Shown: in pieces, positions 44,890 through 54,761 of the stretch
Position numbering within the stretch: position 1 is the stretch's first letter
Layout: each line of letters starts with the position of its first letter
Source of the DNA: Diphasiastrum complanatum
Lineage: Eukaryota; Streptophyta; Lycopodiopsida; Lycopodiales; Lycopodiaceae
Length of the DNA: 64,000 bases
Direction of reading: 5' to 3'
Assembly: GCA_029204225.1 (NCBI GenBank)
Contig: CM055113.1
Coordinates: 26,835,462-26,899,461 of the forward strand
Made by a program: the position numbers and the translations under genes
Notes under the pieces: generated by a model
What the model was told of the DNA's origin: nothing
Seen by the model: the letters and a program-made list of their open reading frames with translations, nothing else
Databases searched by the model: none

Positions 44890-45686
44890 AACTCATCAGG
44901 CAAAACTAAAATGCCAGCTAACCTCATTTTAATAGAACTTTCTAAACTCTCAACTAATTCTAAAGCCGCAACATGTTTGCCCTTTTGGACAACACTTGCA
45001 CTAGTTGTGCGACTACCACTAAATAAATCTAAAATCCAATCCGTAGGATGAGAAAACATTTCAATTAATTTATTTACAAGTTGTTGTGGTTTTTGACATG
45101 GGCAAGCCACAGAACCAGTCTTTGGAGTTTTTAGGTTTTTTGTCATTGTAGAAAAATTAAAATGATTTGCATAACTTGTGCTCCCTATAGTGTTGTAGTG
45201 CAACATGGATCTCTTTTCATTAGTAGAGAAGTAACTGATGGTGATATATTCGATCTCATTATAGAGACGTGCACCACCAAAATTGTGCACATTTGGCTTG
45301 TACCTACAAACATTGAAAGCAAATAGTCAGACAAACAAATAACAAAAATGTTCAAATTAAAATCACTTGTAAATGTATACATATTTGGTTACAATCAATA
45401 CTTACCAAATGACATTTTCTATCCATGTATTGCAGACTTCCAATAGGGCCTTGTGGACACCTACTTGTTGCCAACTGGAGTGAAATATTACTATCCTCCA
45501 AAGCGGAACTGTAGTGATCTTCAAAAAGACAACAACAACGTCTTTGACTTATGTGTATTTAAATGGGCGATTATCATTCAGGGACTCTTCAAGCTTGAAC
45601 CCGTATGGAATGCCAGTGATGCAAAGGATGTAAGGTCTTCTTTTTACAAACTTGGAGATCTCTCTGGCATCATTTTGTTGTATTGT
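44890..45686 (-). pseudogene. N4/N6-type DNA methyltransferase-like gene, two exons (broken)
   Basis: Minus-strand exon A (45406-45686, acceptor CTTGTTTTTAG) and exon B (45303 down to 44890) join through a 102-base GT-AG intron (donor GTAAGT, acceptor TTTGTAG), phases matching at an I-W-Y junction. The joined frame has the order of class-beta amino-methyltransferases (N6_N4_Mtase family): a GIPYGF segment in the place of the catalytic (D/S)PPY box, a hydrophobic strand, then IWYKPN and an NEIEYI block, KPQQLVNKLIEMF, and the cofactor-binding DLFSGSRTTSASVVQKG. It is damaged: TAA at 45549-45551, GIPY lacks the acidic or polar first residue, and the FxGxG loop reads FSGSR. The gypsy element 37540-44889 interrupts exon B. 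It could have acted on DNA cytosine-N4 or adenine-N6; which is not decidable here. Confidence 0.7.
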
Positions 45687-46108
45687 CTAAAAACAAGCTA
45701 GAAAGGAGCTCTCCATTGAGTATTCTTATGTACAAACATTCAGACAAGTTAGTGCAATTATTTTTGTTGGGTTGATAGTTGAGGAAGCCAAGCTCCTTGT
45801 TTGGGATCACAACATCGACCAAGATTATAGATTGAAGATGGTTGTTAGACAATGAGTCAGATTTTTTCACAAGGAGTAGGCTTCACAAAGAAGGAGATAA
45901 AACATACATACAACTAAAGTGCCTTTGTGCACAGGAGACGAGACTATCATTTGATGAAAATAATCCAGCCTCTTCTCTTACAAAATATGATAATTCTTTT
46001 TAGCTGGCCTTTTGAAAAGGACATATAGTTTCATGTTCAACTTTTTTATATTTTATTTTTTTAGATTAAAATGAAATTCTTTAACACAATTTTTTTTATT
46101 TTAGATTT
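45687..46108. other. upstream intron/flank of methyltransferase-like gene
   Basis: A minus frame at 45670-45870 (66 codons) stays open next to exon A and might hold another exon, but no methyltransferase motif is seen. 46104-46108 (GATTT) is the left duplication of the copia element. Confidence 0.35.
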
Positions 46109-46790
46109 TGTTAAAAATTCACAATTCTAGCTTGACTAGTTTTGGTCATATGACTTGTAAATAGTTAAATGGTCATGATGTGGCTTGTCACACGTGCCAA
46201 ATAGCATAGGATTCCATTCATAAGGATGTTCTCAAGTAGACCTAAGTGTTAGAACCTTTGGAATGAGTCCAAATTATGCTTAGATACAAGGGAGAAAAAA
46301 TAGGAGCTATTTTTGGTAATTTTTGCATTGTTGAGGGATCTCCAAGATTCCAACCCTAACTTGGTAGGGATGAAAGATCCACCAAAATTAGAATTAGGGA
46401 TAGGTTTAGGGCTACTCATACCTGCCCAAAACCGTGATGGATCTTGTATATATAGGTGATGATATCTCACCAAAATCAATCAAGCAATTTCATGATTTTT
46501 CTCTCATAATGGTGCAATTGCTCTCTATGTTCATAATTGTTTGAGTACTTGTGATTACTAATGATTATAGGATTGAATGTAGGTCTGGTGTACAGTACTC
46601 AGACTGTGGGAGGCCGTACTTTCACACGTGTTAAGCCTTCTTCAAGGATTTGGGCCATTTAGTGAGGTTCAAGCATAGATTTTTGATGGATTTTGATGGT
46701 TCAACTTGTGCTAATCTTATGAAATCATAATCTATTGTTTCCCTCATCATTTCAAGTGTTTTAGGATCCTTATTTGCTGTAATTTTTACA
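46109..46790 (+). repeat. copia 5' LTR with promoter
   Basis: TGTTAAAAATTCAC...TTTTTACA. A TATATATA box at 46447-46454 and a CACGTG G-box at 46191-46196 suggest a Pol II promoter in the U3 part; a second CACACGTGT lies at 46623-46631. Confidence 0.93.
46447..46454 (+). promoter_or_regulatory. TATA box in 5' LTR
   Basis: TATATATA about 340 bases into the LTR; the same box is at 51923-51930 in the 3' LTR. The transcription start is inferred to lie shortly downstream. Confidence 0.6.
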
Positions 46791-46802
46791 TGGTATCAGA
46801 GC
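46791..46802 (+). other. primer binding site (iMet tRNA)
   Basis: TGGTATCAGAGC directly after the LTR end, the standard plant copia primer site. Confidence 0.95.
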
Positions 46803-47601
46803 CTAAAGGCTGAAATGAGCTAAATCCTTGGTTTTCATTCAATTTGATCACAATTTTTGATCTAAATCTTGTGTAGATTGGATCTTAGCATCTAGTATTG
46901 ATTCTAGAACTCAAAGTGAGTCAAATACATTGGAGATTGGTGTTGTGTGACTTCATTTGCAGGTGTTTAGGTGTCTAAAACCAGAGGCAAAGTTGAATTC
47001 AATTCACATTACCAAGATAGCAAGTTTTGCTTGCTCCAAGCATTGATTTCTAAGCGAGTTTTGGAGGTGATTTCATAGAGAAGGCTTTCTAGCATTCAAG
47101 GAGAGGGAAGATCAGAGTTTTGGGGACTCTTCAAGGCTGTTCTAAGGTGTAGTAGGCACCTCCTAAAGTGATTTAGGTTCAGTCCAACCATTGCTTGACT
47201 TATGCACCAAATTAGATCAATTTTTCATCAATTTTGATCATTTTTTGCTTGTGATTGGATAGTAGATTGTGTTGCATCCTCATTAAGTTCCATTTAGATC
47301 TTTTACAAGTGATTTTGGAAGTATATTAGGTTGCTGAAATTCACTCTTGATCAGATCATTTGGAATCTTTAATGTTCTTTATAGAAAGAGAGGCAATTCT
47401 ACTAGTATTGTCTACTTCAATCAAGCAAGTGCATTGTTTCTAGTATTCTATGATTTGATTTTGTTAGAGATCATTCTTAGATCTTTATAGGAAGTCTATT
47501 ACTGATATTTTCAGGTCCCTAAGAAGTGGGATAAGGTAGACCTTCAATCAAATCAATAGAAGTAACCTTCATTTGTGTCAAGTCCTTGATTAGGAGACTA
47601 G
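46803..47601 (+). other. copia untranslated leader
   Basis: About 800 bases between primer site and the polyprotein ATG. It should hold packaging and dimer signals, none of which can be read directly. Confidence 0.5.
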
Positions 47602-50600
47602 ATGACATCTATAAATGCATATCTTTTGGATACTAATGAAAGGCTCAACAAAACTAACTATTCCATATGGAAAGTTAGAATGGAATCTATCATGATCATG
47701 CAAGATCTGATGGAAATTGTAAATGGTAAGGAGGGTGAACCTATTCATCCTCAAGAAAAAGCCAAATACATCAAGAGGTGCAATGTTGCACTACATTGCA
47801 TAAAAATGAATGTTGCAAATGAACTCTTAAGAGAGGTAGGAGATTGCACTTCAGCTCAAGATGCTTGGGAGACTTTGCAAAAGGTCTATGAATCCAAGAA
47901 CCAAACTAGAATGTTAGCTTTGAAGAATCAAATCTATAGAAGCTATCAAAAGAAAGGAGAGAGTGCACATACTTTTGTCCTAAGAGTAAAGGAATTGAAC
48001 AAAGAGCTAGCCTTTATAGGTGACCCTATCAAGGATGAAGAGCTTGTTCAACTCATATTGAATGGACTAAGCTTTGAATTTGACAATTTGGTTCAGGGAT
48101 ATGCAATTATGGGTAAGCTACCCATACTTGAAGAACTCCAAGGCACACTCATGGCCGAGGAATCAAGAAGGAGCCAAATGCAAGAGAGGATGGATAGGCT
48201 TTCCATCCAAGGTGGAGATGACCAAGCTCTCTTCACCAAAGGCAAAGGCAAGTCCAAAGGCAAAGGATCAACATTCAAGAAGTCTACAAAGCTTGAGGAT
48301 CAAGAAGGACCCTCAAAGGCATCTCCATCAACCACCAAAGTCAAGAAGGACAAATCAAAGGTGAAGTGCTACTATTGTAGCAAGATGGGGCATTATGCCT
48401 CGGAATGCTTCAAGAGGAAGCAAGATCAAAGCCAAGCCAACATGAGCAAAGAGGAGGAGGAGGAGAGTTCACATGAGGACTCTCTCATGATGTCCATATT
48501 TTCCTCAACAAGCTTCAAAGGAGAAGATCCTTGGTGGATTGACTCGGGTGCTAGTTCACACATGACTAGTAAAAGGGAGTTTTTCTCTTCTCTCTTATCT
48601 TATGATGGACCTATAAAGTCTATCTATACAGCAAATGATGAAGCTTGTAAGATTGAAGGAGTTGGTAGAATTCCCCTTTGCTTAGGATCTTCCAAAAAGA
48701 TCAACATAGAAGGTGTTTTGTACATTCCTACAATAACAAAGAATCTACTAAGTGTTGGCCAAATGGTAGACAATGGTTTCAATGTTGACTTTGCTTCAAA
48801 TGAATGTTTCATCAAGAAGAAGGGTAAGATAGTGGCTAAGGGCACTAGACTTGGCAAACTTTATAAGTTGGATGCATTTGTGGATACTAATGTTGTCATG
48901 TTGGCCGAGAAGAGCAAGATATCTACTTTTACTTTATGGCACAAAAGACTTGGACATGTCAACTCGGGTTCCATGGAGGCTATGATCAAGGAGGAGTATG
49001 CTTTAGGCCTACTAAGGTCTATTGGGAAGGAAGACAAGGTTTGTGAAGTTTGTGCCTTATCCAAGGCACATAAGAAGGTGTTTCCTAACTCCATCACAAA
49101 GTCATCTCATCCTCTTGAACTCATACACTCGGATGTGCACATTGCTAGCACCAAATCTAATGGAGGTTCATCCATGTTTTTAACCTTCATTGATGACTAC
49201 TCAAGATATTGTTGGGTGTTCTTACTTTCCTTCAAGTCTCAAGTATTTGATACTTTTGTAAAGTTCAAGTTGTTTGTGGAAAAGCATCATAATCATAGCA
49301 TCAAGATTCTTAGAAGTGACAATGGTGGACAATTCATCTCCAATGAGTTCAAGGCCTTTTGTGAGGAGGAAGGGATCAAGAAAGAGACTTCTTGTCCTTA
49401 CACTCCTCAAGAAAATGGAGTTGCTGAAAGAAGGAATAGAACATTATGTGAATGTTCTAAGGCTTTAAGATTAGATGCTTGTTTGCCCAAATCCTTTTGG
49501 GGTGAGTCTCTTGTATGTGCAAACTACTTGATGAATAGGGTGTCTTGCAAAGCAATTGAAGGCAAAACTCCTTATGAGATGTTGTATGGAAAGAAACCCA
49601 ATCTTAATCACTTGAAAGTTTTTGGGTGTATATGTTATGTGCATGTGCCATTGGAAACAAGAACCAAGGAGGATCCATCTTCCACAAGAGGGATCATGCT
49701 TGGATATGCAAGCTCAAGAAAGGGCTACAAAGTCTATCTCCCATCCTTGAACAAATTTGTTGTTTCAAGGGATGTCATCTTTGATGAACATCATATGCAT
49801 ATGCTTGAAGAAGGCTCAAGTGCTCCAACAATCAAGAAGAAGATGGCCGAGGATCAAGATCTTGGTTTTGAGGAGGAGCTCATGGAGGAGCAAGCACCAA
49901 ACCCACCTATCACACCAAGGAGATCTTCAAGGGCAAAAGTGGAGCCATCAAGGCTCACATATCAAGGCAAAGGACAGCAAGTTGAGGGTATCTCATCCAC
50001 TTCTTATGCTTTATCTAGTTTCAAAGAACCATCTAATGTTGAAGATGCATTGCACTCCAAAGAATGGTATAAAGCTATGTTGGATGAGTATGATGCCTTG
50101 ATTGAGAATGAAACTTGGTTGCTTGTTGAGAGACCTCAAAGGAATGTAATAGGATGCAAGTGGGTCTTCAAGCTTAAGTTGAATGCAAATGGGAGTGTTA
50201 ACAAACATAAAGCAAGATTAGTTGCAAAAGGCTATGCTCAAGAGAGAGGGATAGACTATGAGGAAAATTTTGCACCCGTGGCCAAGATGGTCACAATAAG
50301 ACTAATCATTGCACTTGCATCACATTTTGGATGGATTCTATGTCAAATGGATGTCTCTAATGCTTTCTTGAATGGTTTTTTGGAAGAGGATATCTATATG
50401 GAGCAGCCACAAGGGTTCATCAAGCATGGAATGGAGAACAAAGTATGCCATCTCCAAAGAAGCATCTATGGCTTGAAGCAAGCCTCAAGATCTTGGAATT
50501 CAAGACTACATTGCTATCTTATTTCACTTTCTTTTGTTCAAAGTGAATATGATCCCACTCTTTACATTAAGTTTGATGATGTTGGTATTGTACTTTTACT

Positions 50601-51570
50601 CATTTATGTAGATGACATCATCATTAGTGGAAATAGTGTTGATGGTATTGAAAAAATCAAGATAGATCTATCCTTAGAGTTCAAGATGGTAGATCTAGGG
50701 TGTCTTCACTTCATCTTAGGCATAGAAGTACTTAGAGGGTCTGATTTTATCTTTATAAGTCAAGTAAACTATGCTCAAAGTCTTTTGAAGAAGTTTAAGA
50801 TGGAAGTATGCAAAAGTGTTGACACACCAATGGAGCAAGATGTAAAAGTGCCAAATGAAGATGATGAAAGATCCTTCATGGACATCACTTTGTTTAGGCA
50901 ACTTATAGGTTCCTTAATGTGGATCACTATAACTAGACCAGATCTTAGCTTTAGTGTATGTAGGTTGAGCCAATCCATGCAAAAGCCATTGAATATCCAT
51001 TGGAAAAAGGCTAAGAGGATTCTAAGATACATCTCGGGTACATTGGATTTTGGGATTCTATATAGAGGAGATGTGATTAACCTTCATGCATTTAGTGATT
51101 CAGATTTTGCAGGGGACAAGAGGGATAGGAAATCAACAAGTGCCTATTCAACTTTCATAGGAGAAGGTGTGGTTTCATGGCTTTCAAAAAAGCAAGAAAC
51201 TATATCTCTATCTTCAACCGAGGCCGAGTACAAAGCTTTGACAACCACTACAAAGGAGGTACTTTGGATCAAGAGATTATTGGTGGAACTAAAGATCATG
51301 GATTCAGAGGAGGCACCAATCATCTACAATGACAATATATCAGCCCAACACCTTGCATCTAACCCAATCTTCCATGCAAGATCTAAGCACATTGAGATAT
51401 GCCATCACTTTGTGAGAGAAATGGTGCAAGCCAAGGAGATTGCTTTGGAGCATGTTCCAAGCAATGAATGTGTAGCTGATCTACTTACTAAACCACTTCA
51501 AAGGACACCTTTTATGAAGTTCAGATCATCACTTGGAGTGATTAGTAAAGCAATGATTGAACCAAGCTAG
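47602..51570 (+). CDS. Ty1/copia gag-pol polyprotein, intact
   Basis: 1322 residues in one frame, gag-protease-integrase-RT-RNase H order. Gag: N-terminal NYSIWKVRM block (about 19-27), UBN2 region to about 190, CCHC knuckle CYYCSKMGHYASEC (256-269). Protease: WWIDSGASSHM with catalytic D314. Integrase: HKRLGH (447-452), first Asp D511, D573 in RSDNGG, and E609 in ENGVAERRNR, the expected D-D-35-E spacing. RT: CKWVFKLKLN onward, catalytic YVDDIII with D1004 and D1005. RNase H: SDSDFAGD (D1166, D1168) and SSTEAEY, ending with KPLQRTPFMK. No stop, shift or missing catalytic residue is seen. The first ATG after the leader is taken as start. The host cell would process it into particle, protease, integrase and RT proteins in cytoplasmic particles. 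Confidence 0.97.
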   Translation: MTSINAYLLDTNERLNKTNYSIWKVRMESIMIMQDLMEIVNGKEGEPIHPQEKAKYIKRCNVALHCIKMNVANELLREVGDCTSAQDAWETLQKVYESKNQTRMLALKNQIYRSYQKKGESAHTFVLRVKELNKELAFIGDPIKDEELVQLILNGLSFEFDNLVQGYAIMGKLPILEELQGTLMAEESRRSQMQERMDRLSIQGGDDQALFTKGKGKSKGKGSTFKKSTKLEDQEGPSKASPSTTKVKKDKSKVKCYYCSKMGHYASECFKRKQDQSQANMSKEEEEESSHEDSLMMSIFSSTSFKGEDPWWIDSGASSHMTSKREFFSSLLSYDGPIKSIYTANDEACKIEGVGRIPLCLGSSKKINIEGVLYIPTITKNLLSVGQMVDNGFNVDFASNECFIKKKGKIVAKGTRLGKLYKLDAFVDTNVVMLAEKSKISTFTLWHKRLGHVNSGSMEAMIKEEYALGLLRSIGKEDKVCEVCALSKAHKKVFPNSITKSSHPLELIHSDVHIASTKSNGGSSMFLTFIDDYSRYCWVFLLSFKSQVFDTFVKFKLFVEKHHNHSIKILRSDNGGQFISNEFKAFCEEEGIKKETSCPYTPQENGVAERRNRTLCECSKALRLDACLPKSFWGESLVCANYLMNRVSCKAIEGKTPYEMLYGKKPNLNHLKVFGCICYVHVPLETRTKEDPSSTRGIMLGYASSRKGYKVYLPSLNKFVVSRDVIFDEHHMHMLEEGSSAPTIKKKMAEDQDLGFEEELMEEQAPNPPITPRRSSRAKVEPSRLTYQGKGQQVEGISSTSYALSSFKEPSNVEDALHSKEWYKAMLDEYDALIENETWLLVERPQRNVIGCKWVFKLKLNANGSVNKHKARLVAKGYAQERGIDYEENFAPVAKMVTIRLIIALASHFGWILCQMDVSNAFLNGFLEEDIYMEQPQGFIKHGMENKVCHLQRSIYGLKQASRSWNSRLHCYLISLSFVQSEYDPTLYIKFDDVGIVLLLIYVDDIIISGNSVDGIEKIKIDLSLEFKMVDLGCLHFILGIEVLRGSDFIFISQVNYAQSLLKKFKMEVCKSVDTPMEQDVKVPNEDDERSFMDITLFRQLIGSLMWITITRPDLSFSVCRLSQSMQKPLNIHWKKAKRILRYISGTLDFGILYRGDVINLHAFSDSDFAGDKRDRKSTSAYSTFIGEGVVSWLSKKQETISLSSTEAEYKALTTTTKEVLWIKRLLVELKIMDSEEAPIIYNDNISAQHLASNPIFHARSKHIEICHHFVREMVQAKEIALEHVPSNECVADLLTKPLQRTPFMKFRSSLGVISKAMIEPS

Positions 51571-51584
51571 ATAGTGAGGAGGAG

Positions 51585-52266
51585 TGTTAAAAATTCACAA
51601 TTCTAGCTTGACTAGTTTTGGTCATATGACTTGTAAATAGTTAAATGGTCATGATGTGGCTTGTCACACGTGCCAAATAGCATAGGATTCCATTCATAAG
51701 GATGTTCTCAAGTAGACCTAAGTGTTAGAACCTTTGGAATGAGTCCAAATTATGCTTAGATACAAGGGAGAAAAAATAGGAGCTATTTTTGGTAATTTTT
51801 GCATTGTTGAGGGATCTCCAAGATTCCAACCCTAACTTGGTAGGGATGAAAGATCCACCAAAATTAGCATTAGGGATAGGTTTAGGGCTACTCATACCTG
51901 CCCAAAACCGTGATGGATCTTGTATATATAGGTGATGATATCTCACCAAAATCAATCAAGCAATTTCATGATTTTTCTCTCATAATGGTGCAATTGCTCT
52001 CTATGTTCATAATTGTTTGAGTACTTGTGATTACTAATGATTATAGGATTGAATGTAGGTCTGGTGTACAGTACTCAGACTGTGGGAGGCCGTACTTTCA
52101 CACGTGTGAAGCCTTCTTCAAGGATTTGGGCCATTTAGTGAGGTTCAAGCATAGATTTTTGATGGATTTTGATGGTTCAACTTGTGCTAATCTTATGAAA
52201 TCATAATCTATTGTTTCCCTCATCATTTCAAGTGTTTTAGCATCCTTATTTGCTGTAATTTTTACA
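51585..52266 (+). repeat. copia 3' LTR
   Basis: 682 bp, three differences from the 5' LTR; it has the perfect 14-bp palindrome TTCACACGTGTGAA at 52097-52110, altered in the 5' copy. Confidence 0.95.
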
Positions 52267-52271
52267 GATTT

Positions 52272-53269
52272 GGGACCTTGTAGATAAAACATTTGATAAA
52301 TGGGATGTTTGAAATAAAAGGACAACTTTCAAAAGGGTCGTCCTCAACAAAAAAGAAAGAAACACAAACAACTCTTGGCCCCATCCCCCAAGATATGGGG
52401 AGATTGGAGAGGAAAAACATGCAAGGCATTCCTTCCAAGGATGTTGTTGCGAGTGTCCTGTCAAGAGTTGATGACGGACAAGAATTTCAAAGGTAATTTT
52501 AATTTTTAATTCTTTTGCAAAAAGCTTGAATCTAATCATTTATTTTATTCGGACACAAGCTTTTCATGAAGGTGCAAGAGGAAATAGTAAAGAGTCTCAT
52601 CCTCAACTACAAGGATTGGAGATGCCAACATCTTTACCCAAACACTTCCTCTCTGTTGCAACAAGCTGGGTGCTGTAATGGGAAAGGAAACGGCTTTCAA
52701 CACTCAAATCCAATTCCATTCCCCATTCTTGCGTAGATTAGTATAGCAATAGGCTGCAATCTGTATCACTGAGCCTTTTTTTGTCTCCTCTCCTTTATCT
52801 GCTATAGTTGCACCCAAGCTTTGTGTTCTATCGGTGGTTTTTTTTATTCTCGGCCTTTCCAGATTTAAGTCGCTATGCAGAGAGATTTGAAGAAGACGAT
52901 GAAGAGGTAGAAGTCGCTGGAGAAGTGGCTGGTTGCAAGATCCATGATAGAGCTTCTGATGCTTTTCTGGTAAACCATTATTTGGTATACATCCTACACG
53001 ACCGATCTAACCTATTATCACATCACTACGTCTATTTACTCACCAACCATTGGCAAAATAATCTTGCCACGTCTAGTTGGAATAAGCCATAGGCATATCT
53101 AGTAGGGTACCAGCCTTAGACATGACCTAGATGGAAGCCATAGACTAGGGAGAGACCTTTGCCCTCATCCATCCACCCAAACCTGGTCTTGTGATAATCT
53201 GTTCAGATCAACATGGCATGACCATCCCATCCATTGCCCAAGTTAGAGAAAAGACTTCCTCAGATTGAC
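52272..53269 (+). other. coding-like exons, unassigned
   Basis: Three plus-strand pieces look protein-like. 52293-52494 reads SKGSSSTKKKETQTTLG and GIPSKDVVASVL and ends at CAAAG|GTAATT. 52563-52736 follows a CGGACACAAG acceptor and reads MKVQEEIVKSLILNYKDW. 52862-52969 lies between acceptor CGGCCTTTCCAG and donor TTTCTG|GTAAAC and reads RYAERFEEDDEEVEVAGEV. Their phases do not join cleanly, so this may be a decayed gene or chance. No family is recognised. Confidence 0.3.
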
Positions 53270-54063
53270 ACACCTAAATATGATGGCGAATCAAATTCGA
53301 CACGATTTCTCCAAGATTTCAACAATGCTTGTAAATTTTATGAGGACAAATCTGACACTGAACAGGTATGTTTATTCCTCATGAATTGTTCAAACCCTCC
53401 AAACTGACGCAGAGTCCCTTCATCCAATTGACGCATATCAAGATGTGAAGTAAAGAATCAGTGCATACCTACATCGAGCGTTTCAAGCGTCTTAAAGTAG
53501 AGTGTGTCGATGATCATGTAACTGAGAAAATGGCCATCAAACTTTTTTTAGTTGGTTTACCCAAGGCCATTAGGAGAGAATTGAACCCGCACACTCGTAC
53601 GAGCGATGGATGACGCCATCCGTGAAGAAGATGAAGGGTCTGACGAGGACCATGACTTTCGCGACAAGAGGGAAAAGGGGCTAGTTAAGTAGGAGACTTC
53701 CCGCGTGGAAGGATCGTTCTCATCTAGTGAGGTTGATATCCTTCAACACCTTGAGGGCTGGTAAAAAGCACAAAAAGCTCAGATGGAGAAGCTAACCTCG
53801 GAATTCGAAAAGGTATTGAAGGATGTTGCTGAAAAAACTTTTCCAGTCCGTGAGAATGTGTGGTGTCCTATTTGTTCTCAAAACCACACCGCCAATGAGT
53901 GCCCGCACGTAAGAACCTATTTCCAACAGGCGACACGACCTATGCTTATAGGCCATTTGGACCTCAATAGTATGCACCAAATTACAATCCAACTTTTACA
54001 TTCTCAACTAGAGTCTTCTTATCCACGATCGATCGCTCCCCATCCAACACAACAGTCTTTGTA
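53270..54063 (+). pseudogene. Ty3/gypsy gag (broken), related to 41.2-42.7 kb gag
   Basis: Plus-strand pieces of Retrotrans_gag: a P-K-YDGESNSTRFLQDF segment near 53277-53320, a degraded middle with stops, DDAIREEDEGSDEDHDF (53610-53660), EVDILQHLEGW, then 53783-54064 with a coiled MEKLTSEFEKVLKD segment and a Cys/His motif WCPICSQNHTANEC. It lacks a start, pol and LTRs. It resembles the minus-strand gag of the element at 37540-44889 in block order and motifs. Confidence 0.8.
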
Positions 54064-54442
54064 GTTTTAGTTTCACTCTTGAACTAAAAAACATAAGCCT
54101 CAAACTCTCTCTCAAGGATTTGTAGGTTTAATAAGCCTATAACACCATTTACTCATCAAATCTATGAAGGAAACAATGATTTTTCATAAGCACATCACTA
54201 GTTTCACTCTTCACAACTTGTTTGAAGCTCAAATATTGAAAAAACACAAAGTTTTGGTGAAAGTACAAGTCCAGCAGCGTCTCACACGTGTGAGAAGTAC
54301 ATTTGAACTTTCCACACTAATATGAACCTCAACGTTACAAGTAAACTATTAGAAAAGGTCGCCCTCCTTCAAAATGAATCTAGCACCAATGCTTTAACCA
54401 AGATGAAGATTTTTGGATCATCGACTAAGCTTTTTGACTTGG
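54064..54442. other. leader of a minus-strand copia remnant, no gene
   Basis: No coding region is supported; it contains the perfect palindrome CTCACACGTGTGAG at 54281-54294. By position it is the leader of the element whose primer site is at 54443-54453. Confidence 0.35.
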
Positions 54443-54453
54443 CTCTGATACCA
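54443..54453 (-). other. primer binding site of copia remnant (iMet tRNA)
   Basis: CTCTGATACCA followed by TG at 54454, so a minus-strand 5' LTR extends to the right (TGTCAAATTTCAGAG...). Its other end was not found. Confidence 0.75.
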
Positions 54454-54761
54454 TGTCAAATTTCAGAGTAAAGGACTGAATTTGATCTACAAATGATCAC
54501 AAAGAGTGATTGGTAGCTTGGGATCTTGATCTATATCAAGACTAGCTTCCAAATCTAGCTTCTACTTGACAATCTTTGTGTTTTCAAGCAAGAACAATAA
54601 AAAATGATGACCCACGGCTTCACACGTGCGAATTACAGTTACTGTACGACCTAATAACAGATAAATAGTTTACTAAACATTTACTTAGCATTCATCCACA
54701 AAGAAAGTGCTTAAGAGAGTGTAAACTCCAAGATTGCTTCACAAACCAATGTTTCTCATCA

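Larger units (their letters stand above)
46109..52266 (+). mobile_element. intact, young Ty1/copia retrotransposon
   Basis: 6158 bp. LTRs 46109-46790 and 51585-52266 are both 682 bp and differ at three positions (46392, 46632, 46765), about 99.6 percent identity. A perfect GATTT duplication (46104-46108 and 52267-52271) flanks it. Primer site TGGTATCAGAGC at 46791-46802 directly follows the 5' LTR; a purine tract GTGAGGAGGAG precedes the 3' LTR. One uninterrupted 1322-codon polyprotein lies between. All features of an autonomous element are present, so it inserted recently and may be capable of moving. Confidence 0.96.

Noticed and set aside
45453-45701. 82-codon plus-strand ORF ending GIILLYCLKTS
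   Set aside because: It is antisense to methyltransferase-like exon A; the minus-strand reading has splice sites and family motifs, this one does not.
46249-46479. 76-codon minus ORF present in both copia LTRs (also 51725-51955)
   Set aside because: Conservation is explained by LTR identity; there is no independent coding evidence.
48074-48364. Overlapping ORFs inside the copia polyprotein
   Set aside because: They are shadows in other frames of an intact 1322-codon gene with full domain content.
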